A program made the position numbers and the translations under genes. 64,000 nt of DNA, from assembly GCA_905221385.1 (NCBI GenBank), contig CAJNCV010000003.1:1-64000 (forward strand), read 5' to 3'. Of this stretch, positions 55,419-63,934 are shown one piece after another; positions within the stretch are counted from its first letter, which is position 1, and the number at the start of each line of letters is the position of its first letter. Source of the stretch: a bacterium (GTDB lineage: Bacteria; Bacillota; Bacilli; Lactobacillales; Streptococcaceae). The notes beneath the pieces were generated by a model. It saw only the letters and a list, made by a program, of their open reading frames with translations, did not search any database and was not told the DNA's origin.

Positions 55419-56156
55419 ATGACCTACACAATCTTAATCGTAGAAGATGAGTATCTGGTAAGACAAGGCTTGACCAAGCTGGTCAATGTAGCAGCCTACG
55501 ATATGGAAATCATCGGTCAGGCTGAAAATGGAAGACAGGCTTGGGAATTGATTCAACAACAAGTGCCGGATATCATTTTAACCGATATCAACATGCCTCA
55601 GCTAAATGGCATCCAGTTGGCCAGTCTGGTACGAGAAACCTATCCACAAGTGCATTTGGTATTTTTAACGGGTTACGATGATTTTGATTATGCCTTGTCT
55701 GCTGTCAAACTAGGTGTCGATGACTATCTGCTCAAACCCTTTTCGCGTCAGGATATTGAGGAAATGTTGGGGAAAATCAAGCAAAAACTAGACAAGGAAG
55801 AAAAGGAAGAGCAGTTACAAGATTTATTGACTGATAAGTTTGAGGGAAACCTGGCCCAGAAAATCCAGTCTCATCTGGCTGACAGTCAATTTAGTTTAAA
55901 GAGCTTGGCCAGTGACCTAGGTTTTAGTCCGACTTATTTGAGTTCCTTGATTAAGAAAGAATTGGGCCTGCCTTTTCAGGATTATCTGGTGAGAGAGCGA
56001 GTTAAACAAGCCAAGCTCTTGCTTCTGACCACAGATTTAAAGATTTATGAGATAGCAGAAAAGGTTGGCTTTGAAGATATGAACTATTTTACCCAACGTT
56101 TTAAACAGATTGCAGGTGTGACACCTCGTCAGTTTAAGAAGGGAGAAGGCCGATGA
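55419..56156 (+). CDS. Response regulator, YesN/AraC type (ZmpR-like)
   Basis: A 245-residue regulator. The receiver domain (1-120) has the phospho-acceptor Asp in IILTDINMPQLNG and the lysine in YLLKPFSRQD. The C-terminal AraC/XylS DNA-binding domain (about 155-245) includes LGFSPTYLSSLIKKELG and VGFEDMNYFTQRFK. I start at ATG 55419 behind AAAGGAGC. From gene order it corresponds to the pneumococcal regulator called ZmpR (TCS09), but the name is by analogy. It overlaps the kinase gene by 4 bp. Confidence 0.9.
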   Translation: MTYTILIVEDEYLVRQGLTKLVNVAAYDMEIIGQAENGRQAWELIQQQVPDIILTDINMPQLNGIQLASLVRETYPQVHLVFLTGYDDFDYALSAVKLGVDDYLLKPFSRQDIEEMLGKIKQKLDKEEKEEQLQDLLTDKFEGNLAQKIQSHLADSQFSLKSLASDLGFSPTYLSSLIKKELGLPFQDYLVRERVKQAKLLLLTTDLKIYEIAEKVGFEDMNYFTQRFKQIAGVTPRQFKKGEGR

Positions 56157-57844
56157 AGCGTTCTTCTCTTTTAGTCAGAATGGTTGTTTCCATCTTTCTG
56201 GTCTTTCTCATTCTCCTAGCTCTGGTTGGGACTTTCTATTATCAATCTAGTTCATCAGCCATTGAGGCCACTATTGAAGGTAATAGCCAAACGACCATCA
56301 GCCAGACTAGCCACTTTATTCAGTCCTATATCAAAAAATTAGAAACTACCTCTACCAGTTTGACCCAGCAGAAGGATGTCCTAGCCTATTCTGAGAATCC
56401 CAGTCAAGACAAGGTCAAGGAAATCCGAGATCTGTTTTTGACCATCTTAAAGGCAGACCAGGACTTGAAAACGGTGGTACTGGTCACCAAATCCGGTCAG
56501 GTCATTTCTACAGATGACAGTGTGCAGATGAAAACTTCCTCAGATATGATGGCTGAGGATTGGTACCAAAAGGCTATTCATCAGGGAGCTAAGCCAGTTT
56601 TAACCCCAGCTCGTAAATCAGATAGTCAATGGGTCATTTCTGTTACTCAGGAACTTGTTGATGCAAAGGGAGCCAATCTTGGCGTACTTCGTTTGGATAT
56701 TTCCTATGAAACTCTGGAAGCCTATCTCAACCAACTCCAGTTGGGTCAGCTGGGTTTTGCCTTTATCATCAATGAAAACCATGAATTTGTCTACCATCCT
56801 AAACGTACTGTCTATAGCTCAGCAAGTGAAATGGAGGCCATGAAACCCTACATTGAGACGGGGCAGGGCTGTACGCTGGACCATCAATCCTACGTCAGTC
56901 AGGAACAGATTGCAGGAACAGATTGGACGGTTATAGGCGTGTCTTCGTTGGAGAAGTTAGACCAGGTTCGGAGTCAACTCATGTGGACCTTGCTTGGTGC
57001 CAGTGCTTTATCTCTTCTTGCCTGTCTCTGTTTGGTGTGGTTCAGTCTCAAACGCTGGATTGCCCCTTTGAAGGATCTGAGAGAAACCATGCTGAAAATT
57101 GCTTCTGGTACACAAAATCTTCGTGCAAAGGAGGCTGGCGCTTATGAACTGAGAGAAGTGACTCGCCAGTTTAATGCTATGTTGGATCAGATTGATCAGC
57201 TGATGGCAGATGTGCGCAGGCAGGAAGAAGCGACCCGGCAGTATGAACTTCAAGCCTTGTCGAGCCAGATTAACCCCCATTTCCTATACAACACTTTGGA
57301 CACTATCATCTGGATGGCTGAGTTTCAGGATAGTCAGCGAGTGGTTCAGGTGACCAAGTCCTTGGCAACCTATTTCCGCTTGGCGCTCAATCAAGGAAAG
57401 GATTTGATTTCTCTTTCTGATGAAATCAATCATGTGCGCCAGTACCTCTTTATCCAGAAACAACGCTATGGGGATAAGCTGGAGTATGAGATTGATGAAG
57501 ATCCTGCTTTTGGTAACCTAGTCTTACCCAAGTTGGTACTACAACCCCTTGTAGAAAATGCTCTTTATCATGGTATTAAGGAGAAGGAAGGTCAGGGACA
57601 TATTAAAGTTTCTGTTCAGAAACAGAATACAGGGCTTGTCATCCGCATTGAGGATGATGGCGTTGGCTTCCAAGCTGCTGGCGATAGCAGTCAAAGTCAG
57701 CTCAAACGTGGGGGAGTTGGCCTTCAAAATGTCGACCAACGACTCAAACTTCATTTTGGAGACAATTACCAGATGAAGATCAACTCTGTACCTTCAAAAG
57801 GGACGACGGTTGAAATATACATCAATAAAATTGAAACTAGTTAA
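56153..57844 (+). CDS. Sensor histidine kinase, YesM/LytS-type (ZmpS-like)
   Basis: A 563-residue membrane sensor. The first span is at residues 8-28. An extracellular Cache-like domain follows (about 30-275), then the second span near 280-300 and a HAMP domain (about 300-350). The His_kinase domain has the phospho-His in SSQINPHFLYNTLDTIIWMAE near 375, and the ATPase domain has VLQPLVENALYHGIK and IEDDGVGF. All catalytic motifs are intact. The signal is unknown. Confidence 0.9.
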   Translation: MKRSSLLVRMVVSIFLVFLILLALVGTFYYQSSSSAIEATIEGNSQTTISQTSHFIQSYIKKLETTSTSLTQQKDVLAYSENPSQDKVKEIRDLFLTILKADQDLKTVVLVTKSGQVISTDDSVQMKTSSDMMAEDWYQKAIHQGAKPVLTPARKSDSQWVISVTQELVDAKGANLGVLRLDISYETLEAYLNQLQLGQLGFAFIINENHEFVYHPKRTVYSSASEMEAMKPYIETGQGCTLDHQSYVSQEQIAGTDWTVIGVSSLEKLDQVRSQLMWTLLGASALSLLACLCLVWFSLKRWIAPLKDLRETMLKIASGTQNLRAKEAGAYELREVTRQFNAMLDQIDQLMADVRRQEEATRQYELQALSSQINPHFLYNTLDTIIWMAEFQDSQRVVQVTKSLATYFRLALNQGKDLISLSDEINHVRQYLFIQKQRYGDKLEYEIDEDPAFGNLVLPKLVLQPLVENALYHGIKEKEGQGHIKVSVQKQNTGLVIRIEDDGVGFQAAGDSSQSQLKRGGVGLQNVDQRLKLHFGDNYQMKINSVPSKGTTVEIYINKIETS

Positions 57845-57868
57845 CTCCCAGTTCACTCTGGGAGTTTT
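57843..57868 (+). terminator. Terminator after the two-component genes
   Basis: AACTCCCAG (57843-57851) pairs with CTGGGAGTT (57858-57866), then TT. It overlaps the kinase stop codon. Confidence 0.85.
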
Positions 57869-57953
57869 ACTATTAAAAATCAGAATGATTAGTTGGCCTT
57901 GATAAAATCAGTAAAAAAAGATATGATAGATAGTGACAAAAGAGGTATCAAGT

Positions 57954-58517
57954 ATGACGGAAAAAGACATTCAAAGAGCAACAAGCCAGATTGTAGAAGA
58001 TGTAATAGAAAAGGCTAATTTGAAGCAAGGAACTATCTTTGTTTTGGGCCTTTCTTCTAGTGAGGTGATAGGTGGTCAGATTGGCAAGGAATCCAGCCAG
58101 GAAATTGGGGAAATCATCGTGAAAACCATCCTAGATATCCTAGAGGAAAAAGGAATTCATCTAGCTGTTCAAGGTTGTGAACATGTTAATCGTGCCCTCG
58201 TTGTTGAACGTCAGGTGGCAGAGCAGTTTGGCCTGGAAATTGTTAGTGTCCTTCCTACACTTCATGCAGGAGGTTCGGGTCAGTTGGCAGCCTTCAAGTT
58301 TATGCAGGATCCAGTAGAGGTTGAATTTATCAAGGCCCATGCTGGATTAGATGTCGGAGACACTGCAATTGGCATGCATGTCAAGCATGTTCAAGTACCA
58401 ATTCGCCCTGTACTGCGTGAAATTGGGCATGCCCATGTAACGGCTCTAGCAAGTCGTCCCAAACTCATTGGAGGTGCGCGTGCGCAGTATCCAGAAGACT
58501 TCATAAGAAAGTCATAG
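57954..58517 (+). CDS. TIGR01440 (YwlG-like, UPF0340) family protein
   Basis: A 187-residue conserved protein of unknown function. Features include [39 protein letters not shown] and the central [18 protein letters not shown] and [17 protein letters not shown]. It has no signal peptide. I start at ATG 57954 behind AAGAGG; an upstream GTG at 57933 is less likely. The gene sits just after the kinase where pneumococcus has zmpB. Confidence 0.85.
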   Translation: MTEKDIQRATSQIVEDVIEKANLKQGTIFVLGLSSSEVIGGQIGKESSQEIGEIIVKTILDILEEKGIHLAVQGCEHVNRALVVERQVAEQFGLEIVSVLPTLHAGGSGQLAAFKFMQDPVEVEFIKAHAGLDVGDTAIGMHVKHVQVPIRPVLREIGHAHVTALASRPKLIGGARAQYPEDFIRKS

Positions 58518-58572
58518 GTGGGCTGAAAGTTATCGTAAATTAGAGATGTTTCAAATATGTAGAGGTATAAGG

Positions 58573-59100
58573 TTGGAAAATTGTGTTTATATCATTTCAG
58601 GGCCCCCAGGCGTTGGAAAGAGCACTGTCAGCAAAGAGTTGGCCTACTCTTTTGACAAAAGTGCAGTGATAGAGGGCGACATGATTTACTTAATGATTAA
58701 AGGAGGTCTCGTAGCTCCCTGGGAGGATGATGGATTTTACATGGATTTATTCTGGGATAATATCATCAGTCTGACCAATAATTTCTTGGATCGTGGCATT
58801 ACTGTCGTGATAGAGTATGTCATATTTGAAGAGCAACTGAAGAAAATTGCAGCCTTCTTAAAAGAAAAACAAATTAAGCTAAAATATTGTGTCCTAATGG
58901 CTCAAGAAGAAACCTTGAAAGATAGAGATTCTTCTCGAAAAGAAATTGAGAGAACAGGCGATTTATCAATCCAAGCAAGAAAAGAGTTCCTAGCTAAAAA
59001 TAGTGAGAAACATCATTTTCTGTACACGGATGATTTAGATGTCAAAGAAACGGTAAATATCATTAAAACTTCAAATCAATTTTTAATTTCTGAACAGTAA
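58573..59100 (+). CDS. P-loop kinase-like ATPase
   Basis: A 175-residue nucleotide-binding protein with Walker A ISGPPGVGKSTVSKEL near residue 10 and a small-kinase fold (VIEGDMIYLM, VVIEYVIFEEQL). It resembles chloramphenicol phosphotransferase-like or shikimate/adenylate kinase-like AAA proteins. The start is probably TTG 58573, with AGAGG 7 bp upstream; an ATG at 58546 has no ribosome site. Substrate unknown. Confidence 0.75.
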   Translation: MENCVYIISGPPGVGKSTVSKELAYSFDKSAVIEGDMIYLMIKGGLVAPWEDDGFYMDLFWDNIISLTNNFLDRGITVVIEYVIFEEQLKKIAAFLKEKQIKLKYCVLMAQEETLKDRDSSRKEIERTGDLSIQARKEFLAKNSEKHHFLYTDDLDVKETVNIIKTSNQFLISEQ

Positions 59101-59103
59101 AAG

Positions 59104-59147
59104 ACAGAGAGAGTGAGGGTATAGCAACCAAGACTCTCTCTGTTTTT
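59104..59147 (+). terminator. Terminator after the P-loop gene
   Basis: Perfect 11-bp stem ACAGAGAGAGT (59104-59114) / ACTCTCTCTGT (59133-59143) followed by five T. Confidence 0.9.
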
Positions 59148-59318
59148 GTTGTTGAATGTTTGTGCGAAGTGATCTAAAAAAGACCATCTTTTACTAGAAT
59201 AACTAGTGCCATCTAATAGAGAATTGCCAAAAGTAGGAAAAAGTAACTTAGAGAAAATTTTTCGTTATAGAAATCAGTAAACAAAGCTGGATTTAGGTGT
59301 TCTAGGTCGGCTATTTTG

Positions 59319-59327
59319 TGCTATACT
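59319..59327 (+). promoter_or_regulatory. Extended -10 box abutting the pabB start
   Basis: TGC TATACT (hexamer 59322-59327), 6 bp before ATG 59334. No Shine-Dalgarno sequence, so the mRNA is probably leaderless. Confidence 0.65.
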
Positions 59328-59333
59328 TAAGAT

Positions 59334-61052
59334 ATGCATAGAAAAACAGTGATTGATTTTAGAGCTTTGGGCGAGAGATACACCTTTACCCAGCCTATCA
59401 AAGAGTTAAAAACGAGAGATTTATCAGAAGTGGCAGACTTGCTGGCACAGGTGGAGAGCTACCAAGAACAGGGATATTATGTGGTGGGCTATGTCAGCTA
59501 TGAGGCTGCACCTGCTTTTGAGGAAAAACTAGCAGTTCACAAGCTTCCTCTACTGGGCGAGTATTTGCTTTACTTTACCGTTCACGATAGGGTGGAAACA
59601 TCCCCTATTCCTCTGACTTATGAGGAAGTAGATCTGCCTTCAAAGTGGCAGGAAGTAACGTCTGAAGCAAACTATGAAAAGGCTATTGCCCAGATTCACC
59701 ATCATTTGCGTCAGGGAGACACCTATCAGGTCAACTACACCGTCCAACTCAAGCAAGATTTAAGTGCCAATCCTTTTGCTATTTACAATCGTATGGTGGT
59801 AGAGCAGGAGGCGGGCTACAATGCCTATGTTGAACACGATGAGATGGCAGTGATTTCCATGAGTCCAGAGCTCTTTTTTGAGCAAAATGACCGGGAATTA
59901 ACTACTCGCCCGATGAAGGGGACAACCCAGCGGGGAGTGACTGACCAAGAAGACCTTGCCCAAGCTAGCTGGCTAGAACAGGATCCTAAAAATCGGTCTG
60001 AAAATATGATGATTGTGGACCTCTTGCGCAATGATATGAACCGTATTTCTGAAGTTGGAAGTGAACATGTGGAACGTCTTTGTCAAGTGGAGCAGTATTC
60101 GACGGTTTGGCAGATGACTTCGACCATCAAGAGTCAGTTACGAGCGGATGTGGACTTGGTTACCATTTTTCGCTCTCTCTTTCCTTGTGGTTCCATAACG
60201 GGTGCACCCAAAATTGCGACCATGGAAATCATCAAGAAATTGGAGCCCCAACCCAGAGGAGTTTACTGCGGAACGATTGGTTGCTTGCTTCCAAATGGGC
60301 GACGAATTTTCAATGTCGCCATTCGGACTATCCAACTATATCAAGGGAAAGCCATCTATGGAGTGGGTGGCGGCATTACTTGGGATAGCACCTGGGAATC
60401 TGAATACCGTGAGGTTCATCAAAAGGCGGCTGTTCTCTATCGTAAACAAGCACGTTTCCAATTGATTACAACTGGGAAAATCAGCCAAAAACAATTGCTG
60501 TTTGAAGAACAACATCTGGAAAGACTGACAAAGGCGAGTCGATATTTTGCCTATCCTTTTAATCCGGAAGACCTGAGACAAAGGATAGAGGAAGAGTGTC
60601 GAGCTTGTGATTCCCACCAAGACTATCGTTTGCGGATTAGTCTCAGCAAATCTGGAGAGATAGAAATCAGTCGCCAAATCTTAACACCCCTTAGTTCAAG
60701 TTTTTGCAAAGCCAAACTTTGTCAGCAAGAGGCAGATTTGAATCAATCATTTACCTACTTTAAAACAACTCATAGACCACACTTAACTCTAGGGAAACAG
60801 GAAATCATTTACCATAATGCAGCAGGAGAATTGCTTGAAACCTCTATTGGAAATCTGGTCTTAAAAATTAATGGTAAACTCTACACACCGCCTATCAGAC
60901 TTGGAATTTTGCCAGGAATTTACCGTCAGCATTTGCTGGAAACAGGACAAGTAGAGGAAAAAGTCTTGACTGTGCCAGACTTGGACCAAGCGGAAACTAT
61001 CTATGGCTGTAACGCGGTCAGAGGTTTGTATGAGTTGACGCTTGAATCTTAA
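59334..61052 (+). CDS. pabB: Aminodeoxychorismate synthase component I fused to 4-amino-4-deoxychorismate lyase
   Basis: A 572-residue bifunctional enzyme of p-aminobenzoate (folate) synthesis. Residues 1-370 form the chorismate-binding domain, with RPMKGTTQRG, MMIVDLLRNDMNRI and PCGSITGAPK. Residues about 375-572 form an aminotransferase class IV, PLP-dependent lyase domain (EEQHLERLTKASRYF; ETSIGNLVLKINGKLYTPP). The glutaminase subunit PabA is not encoded here. The gene lies directly behind its own -10 box. Confidence 0.92.
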   Translation: MHRKTVIDFRALGERYTFTQPIKELKTRDLSEVADLLAQVESYQEQGYYVVGYVSYEAAPAFEEKLAVHKLPLLGEYLLYFTVHDRVETSPIPLTYEEVDLPSKWQEVTSEANYEKAIAQIHHHLRQGDTYQVNYTVQLKQDLSANPFAIYNRMVVEQEAGYNAYVEHDEMAVISMSPELFFEQNDRELTTRPMKGTTQRGVTDQEDLAQASWLEQDPKNRSENMMIVDLLRNDMNRISEVGSEHVERLCQVEQYSTVWQMTSTIKSQLRADVDLVTIFRSLFPCGSITGAPKIATMEIIKKLEPQPRGVYCGTIGCLLPNGRRIFNVAIRTIQLYQGKAIYGVGGGITWDSTWESEYREVHQKAAVLYRKQARFQLITTGKISQKQLLFEEQHLERLTKASRYFAYPFNPEDLRQRIEEECRACDSHQDYRLRISLSKSGEIEISRQILTPLSSSFCKAKLCQQEADLNQSFTYFKTTHRPHLTLGKQEIIYHNAAGELLETSIGNLVLKINGKLYTPPIRLGILPGIYRQHLLETGQVEEKVLTVPDLDQAETIYGCNAVRGLYELTLES

Positions 61053-61109
61053 TAAAGCAAACTTTGGAATAAAGAAAGTGATTAAATGAGAATAAATTCA
61101 CGCAAACCT

Positions 61110-61138
61110 TTGCACAAAACAGACGATTCTGTTATACT
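61110..61138 (+). promoter_or_regulatory. Glucokinase promoter
   Basis: TTGCAC (61110-61115), 17 bp, TATACT (61133-61138). Confidence 0.75.
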
Positions 61139-61175
61139 ATTACTGTAAGCATTTTCAATTAAAAAGGAGAAGACG

Positions 61176-62135
61176 ATGAGTCAAAAGATTATTGGGATTG
61201 ACCTTGGTGGAACATCTATCAAGTTTGCAATTTTAACTCAAGAGGGAGAAATCCAAGAAAAATGGTCTATCAAGACTAATATTTTGGATGAAGGAAGCCA
61301 TATTGTAGATGATATGATTGAGTCTATTCAGCATCGTTTGGACTTGCTTGGATTGTCAGCTACGGATTTCCGAGGGATTGGAATGGGATCACCTGGTGTG
61401 GTTGATCGTGAAAAAGGAACTGTTATCGGTGCCTACAACCTCAACTGGAAAACCCTTCAACCAATTAAAGAAAAGATTGAAAAAGCCTTGGGTATTCCAT
61501 TCTTCATCGATAATGATGCCAATGTAGCTGCTCTCGGTGAGCGCTGGATGGGGGCTGGTGAAAACCAACCGGACGTTGTCTTTATGACACTTGGTACTGG
61601 TGTTGGTGGCGGTATCGTGGCAGAAGGCAAATTGCTTCACGGTGTCGCTGGTGCGGCAGGAGAGCTTGGTCACATCACTGTTGACTTTGACCAACCAATC
61701 GCATGTACCTGTGGTAAAAAAGGCTGTTTGGAGACAGTTGCTTCAGCAACAGGGATTGTCAACCTGACTCGTCGTTATGCAGATGAATACGAAGGTGATG
61801 CAGCCTTGAAACGTTTGATTGATGACGGCGAAGAAGTAACTGCTAAAACTGTCTTTGACCTTGCAAAAGAAGGGGACGACCTTGCCTTGATCGTTTACCG
61901 TAACTTCTCACATTACTTGGGTATCGCGTGTGCTAATATCGGCTCCATCCTAAATCCATCAACAATCGTTATCGGTGGTGGGGTATCAGCTGCCGGAGAA
62001 TTCCTTCTCCAAGGTGTTCAGAAAGTCTACGACGAAAATACCTTCCCACAAGTACGCACATCCACAAAATTGGCTCTTGCAACTCTAGGAAATGACGCTG
62101 GAGTTATCGGAGCAGCATCACTTGTTTTGCAATAA
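61176..62135 (+). CDS. glk: Glucokinase, ROK family
   Basis: A 319-residue ATP-dependent glucose kinase of the ROK family. The N-terminal ATP-binding site is GIDLGGTSIKFAIL. FIDNDANVAALGERW contains the catalytic Asp. GELGHITVD leads to the zinc-binding C-x-C-G-x2-G-C motif in CTCGKKGCLE. Length is normal. It feeds unphosphorylated glucose into glycolysis, alongside the PTS route at the left end of the window. AAAAGGAG precedes the ATG. Confidence 0.95.
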   Translation: MSQKIIGIDLGGTSIKFAILTQEGEIQEKWSIKTNILDEGSHIVDDMIESIQHRLDLLGLSATDFRGIGMGSPGVVDREKGTVIGAYNLNWKTLQPIKEKIEKALGIPFFIDNDANVAALGERWMGAGENQPDVVFMTLGTGVGGGIVAEGKLLHGVAGAAGELGHITVDFDQPIACTCGKKGCLETVASATGIVNLTRRYADEYEGDAALKRLIDDGEEVTAKTVFDLAKEGDDLALIVYRNFSHYLGIACANIGSILNPSTIVIGGGVSAAGEFLLQGVQKVYDENTFPQVRTSTKLALATLGNDAGVIGAASLVLQ

Positions 62136-62149
62136 GATAAAATGATTAT

Positions 62150-62178
62150 AGAGCTTGGTGTTTATCAAGCTCTTTTTT
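62150..62178 (+). terminator. Terminator after glk
   Basis: AGAGCTTG (62150-62157) pairs with CAAGCTCT (62166-62173), then a T-run. Confidence 0.85.
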
Positions 62179-62228
62179 AAAAATCGAATAAAACGAAATA
62201 GGTTTAAATTTGGGGAAGGAGTCGCTAG

Positions 62229-62663
62229 ATGAACACATCAAAACAACCCATGCTTGAATTAGCATTGTCTATCGCTATGGAAGCTCATAGAGGACAATTC
62301 GATAAGGCCGGAGTAGATTATATAGAACATCCACTTTATGTAGCGAGTCTGGTCTGTACTGAAGATGAAAAAGCAGTTGCTTTACTACATGATGTCATTG
62401 AGGACAGTCCTTTTACAGCTGAAGAACTATTACTAGCTGGTTTACCAGAAACAGTAGTTACAGCCGTTCAGGTTTTGTCAAAGAAAAATGGACAAGACTA
62501 TCAAACATATCTAGAAACTGTGAAATCTAATCCCCTAGCACGCGTTGTCAAATTAGCAGTTTTAAAACATAATTCAGATTTATCTAGACTGAGTTCTGTC
62601 ACTGAAAAGGATTTGGAACGATTAGAAAAATATAAAAAGGCCATTGATTATCTAAGTATGTAG
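62229..62663 (+). CDS. RelA/MESH1-like HD-domain protein lacking a metal ligand
   Basis: A 144-residue HD-domain protein close to the N-terminal (p)ppGpp hydrolase domain of RelA/SpoT and to small MESH1-type hydrolases. Metal ligands His34 (YIEHPLYVAS), His54-Asp55 (LLHDVIED) are present. The fourth ligand, normally Asp in VKLAD-x2-HN, is Val111 (KLAVLKHNSDLSRL; codon GTT at 62559-62561). The protein may therefore be inactive as a hydrolase or may bind without cutting. GGAAGGAG precedes the ATG. Confidence 0.75.
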   Translation: MNTSKQPMLELALSIAMEAHRGQFDKAGVDYIEHPLYVASLVCTEDEKAVALLHDVIEDSPFTAEELLLAGLPETVVTAVQVLSKKNGQDYQTYLETVKSNPLARVVKLAVLKHNSDLSRLSSVTEKDLERLEKYKKAIDYLSM

Positions 62664-62677
62664 AAAAGCTCTTTTTA

Positions 62678-62686
62678 TGCTATACT
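62678..62686 (+). promoter_or_regulatory. Extended -10 promoter of thyA
   Basis: TGC TATACT (hexamer 62681-62686), 29 bp before the thyA ATG. Confidence 0.6.
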
Positions 62687-62715
62687 AGTTAAGACTACAA
62701 AAGGGGTAAGCGTAA

Positions 62716-63555
62716 ATGACAAAAGCAGATACGATTTTTAAAGAGAATATTGAACGAATCCTCAAAGACGGTGTCTTTTCTGAGCAGGCTCGTCCTAAGT
62801 ACAAGGATGGGACTGTTGCCAATTCCAAGTACATAACGGGTGCCTTTGCGGAGTATGATTTGTCTAAGGGGGAATTTCCCATCACAACCCTACGACCAAT
62901 CGCTATCAAATCCGCCATCAAGGAAGTGCTTTGGATCTATCAAGATCAGTCGAATAGCCTAGAAGTGCTGAATAACAAGTACAATGTTCACTACTGGAAT
63001 GACTGGGAAGTAGGAGATACGGGAACTATCGGTGAGCGCTACGGTGCGGTCGTTAAGAAACACGATATCATCAACAAGATACTCAAGCAGTTGGAAGCCA
63101 ACCCTTGGAATCGTCGCAATATCATCTCTCTCTGGGATTATCAAGCTTTTGAGGAGACGGACGGCCTCCTTCCATGCGCCTTTCAGACCATGTTTGATGT
63201 CCGTCGAGTAGATGGAGAAATCTATCTGGATGCGACTTTGACCCAGCGTTCTAATGATATGCTGGTGGCCCACCACATTAACGCTATGCAGTACGTGGCT
63301 CTTCAAATGATGATTGCCAAGCATTTCGGCTGGAAGGTTGGGAAGTTCTTCTATTTTATCAACAACCTTCATATCTATGATAATCAGTTTGAACAAGCAG
63401 AGGAATTGCTCCGTCGTGAGCCGTCAAACTGCCAACCTCGTTTGGTCTTGAATGTTCCTGATGGAACCAATTTCTTTGATATTAAAGTGGAGGACTTTGA
63501 GTTAGTTGATTATGATCCGGTCAAGCCACAGCTGAAGTTTGACCTAGCTATTTAA
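62716..63555 (+). CDS. thyA: Thymidylate synthase
   Basis: A 279-residue enzyme converting dUMP to dTMP with methylene-THF as carbon donor and reductant. The catalytic Cys is in [12 protein letters not shown], followed by [24 protein letters not shown] and the folate/nucleotide-binding [12 protein letters not shown]. The C-terminus KFDLAI is complete. AAAAGGGG precedes the ATG. It is linked to folD (11 kb) by pathway. Confidence 0.97.
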   Translation: MTKADTIFKENIERILKDGVFSEQARPKYKDGTVANSKYITGAFAEYDLSKGEFPITTLRPIAIKSAIKEVLWIYQDQSNSLEVLNNKYNVHYWNDWEVGDTGTIGERYGAVVKKHDIINKILKQLEANPWNRRNIISLWDYQAFEETDGLLPCAFQTMFDVRRVDGEIYLDATLTQRSNDMLVAHHINAMQYVALQMMIAKHFGWKVGKFFYFINNLHIYDNQFEQAEELLRREPSNCQPRLVLNVPDGTNFFDIKVEDFELVDYDPVKPQLKFDLAI

Positions 63556-63717
63556 TACTCTTCGAAAATTTCTTCAAACCACGTCAGCGTCGTTTCATCT
63601 ACAACCTCAAAACCATGTTTTGAGCTGACTTCGTCAGTCTTATCTACAACCTCAAAGCAGTGCTTTGAGCAACCTGCGGCTAGCTTCCTAGTTTGCTCTT
63701 TGATTTTCATTGAGTAT
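63555..63717 (+). repeat. BOX repeat element with two boxB-like units
   Basis: Starts at the thyA stop with boxA sequence (ATACTCTTCGAAAATTTC and CAAACCACGTCAGC) and ends with boxC (TTTGATTTTCATTGAGTAT). Between them are two boxB-like units, each with TCTACAACCTCAAA and a CTCAAA...TTTGAG hairpin, so the layout is A-B-B-C with a truncated boxA. It is about 163 bp and is followed by a terminator, as is the copy at 39888. Confidence 0.88.
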
Positions 63718-63728
63718 AAAAGAAAATA

Positions 63729-63758
63729 AAAAGAAGTTGAGATTTCTCAACTTCTTTT
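63729..63758. terminator. Bidirectional terminator
   Basis: Perfect 14-bp stem AAAAGAAGTTGAGA / TCTCAACTTCTTTT between thyA-BOX and the convergent DUF3042 gene. Confidence 0.9.
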
Positions 63759-63763
63759 GTTGC

Positions 63764-63934
63764 TTAATGTGATACGCGACGGCGAGCTGCTTTTTTGCGG
63801 TTTTCTTCGATGAAAGCTGCTTTTTGCTCTTCTGGCTCAATCACTTTCTTTTTAATTGCGTATACTGCACCTGCAACGGCAGCGACAGTTCCTGCGACAC
63901 CTGTTACAAGACCTTTAGCGAATCCTTTAGCCAT
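63764..63934 (-). CDS. DUF3042 family small protein
   Basis: A 56-residue protein beginning MAKGFAKGLVTGVAGTVAAV and ending in a charged helix (EENRKKAARRRVSH). A Gly/Ala-rich membrane-like helix (about residues 5-27) is followed by a basic tail. It is conserved in lactic acid bacteria as DUF3042, function unknown. AAAGGAGG lies 7 bp upstream of ATG 63934. It is too short to be found by long-frame searches alone. Confidence 0.85.
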   Translation of the reverse strand: MAKGFAKGLVTGVAGTVAAVAGAVYAIKKKVIEPEEQKAAFIEENRKKAARRRVSH

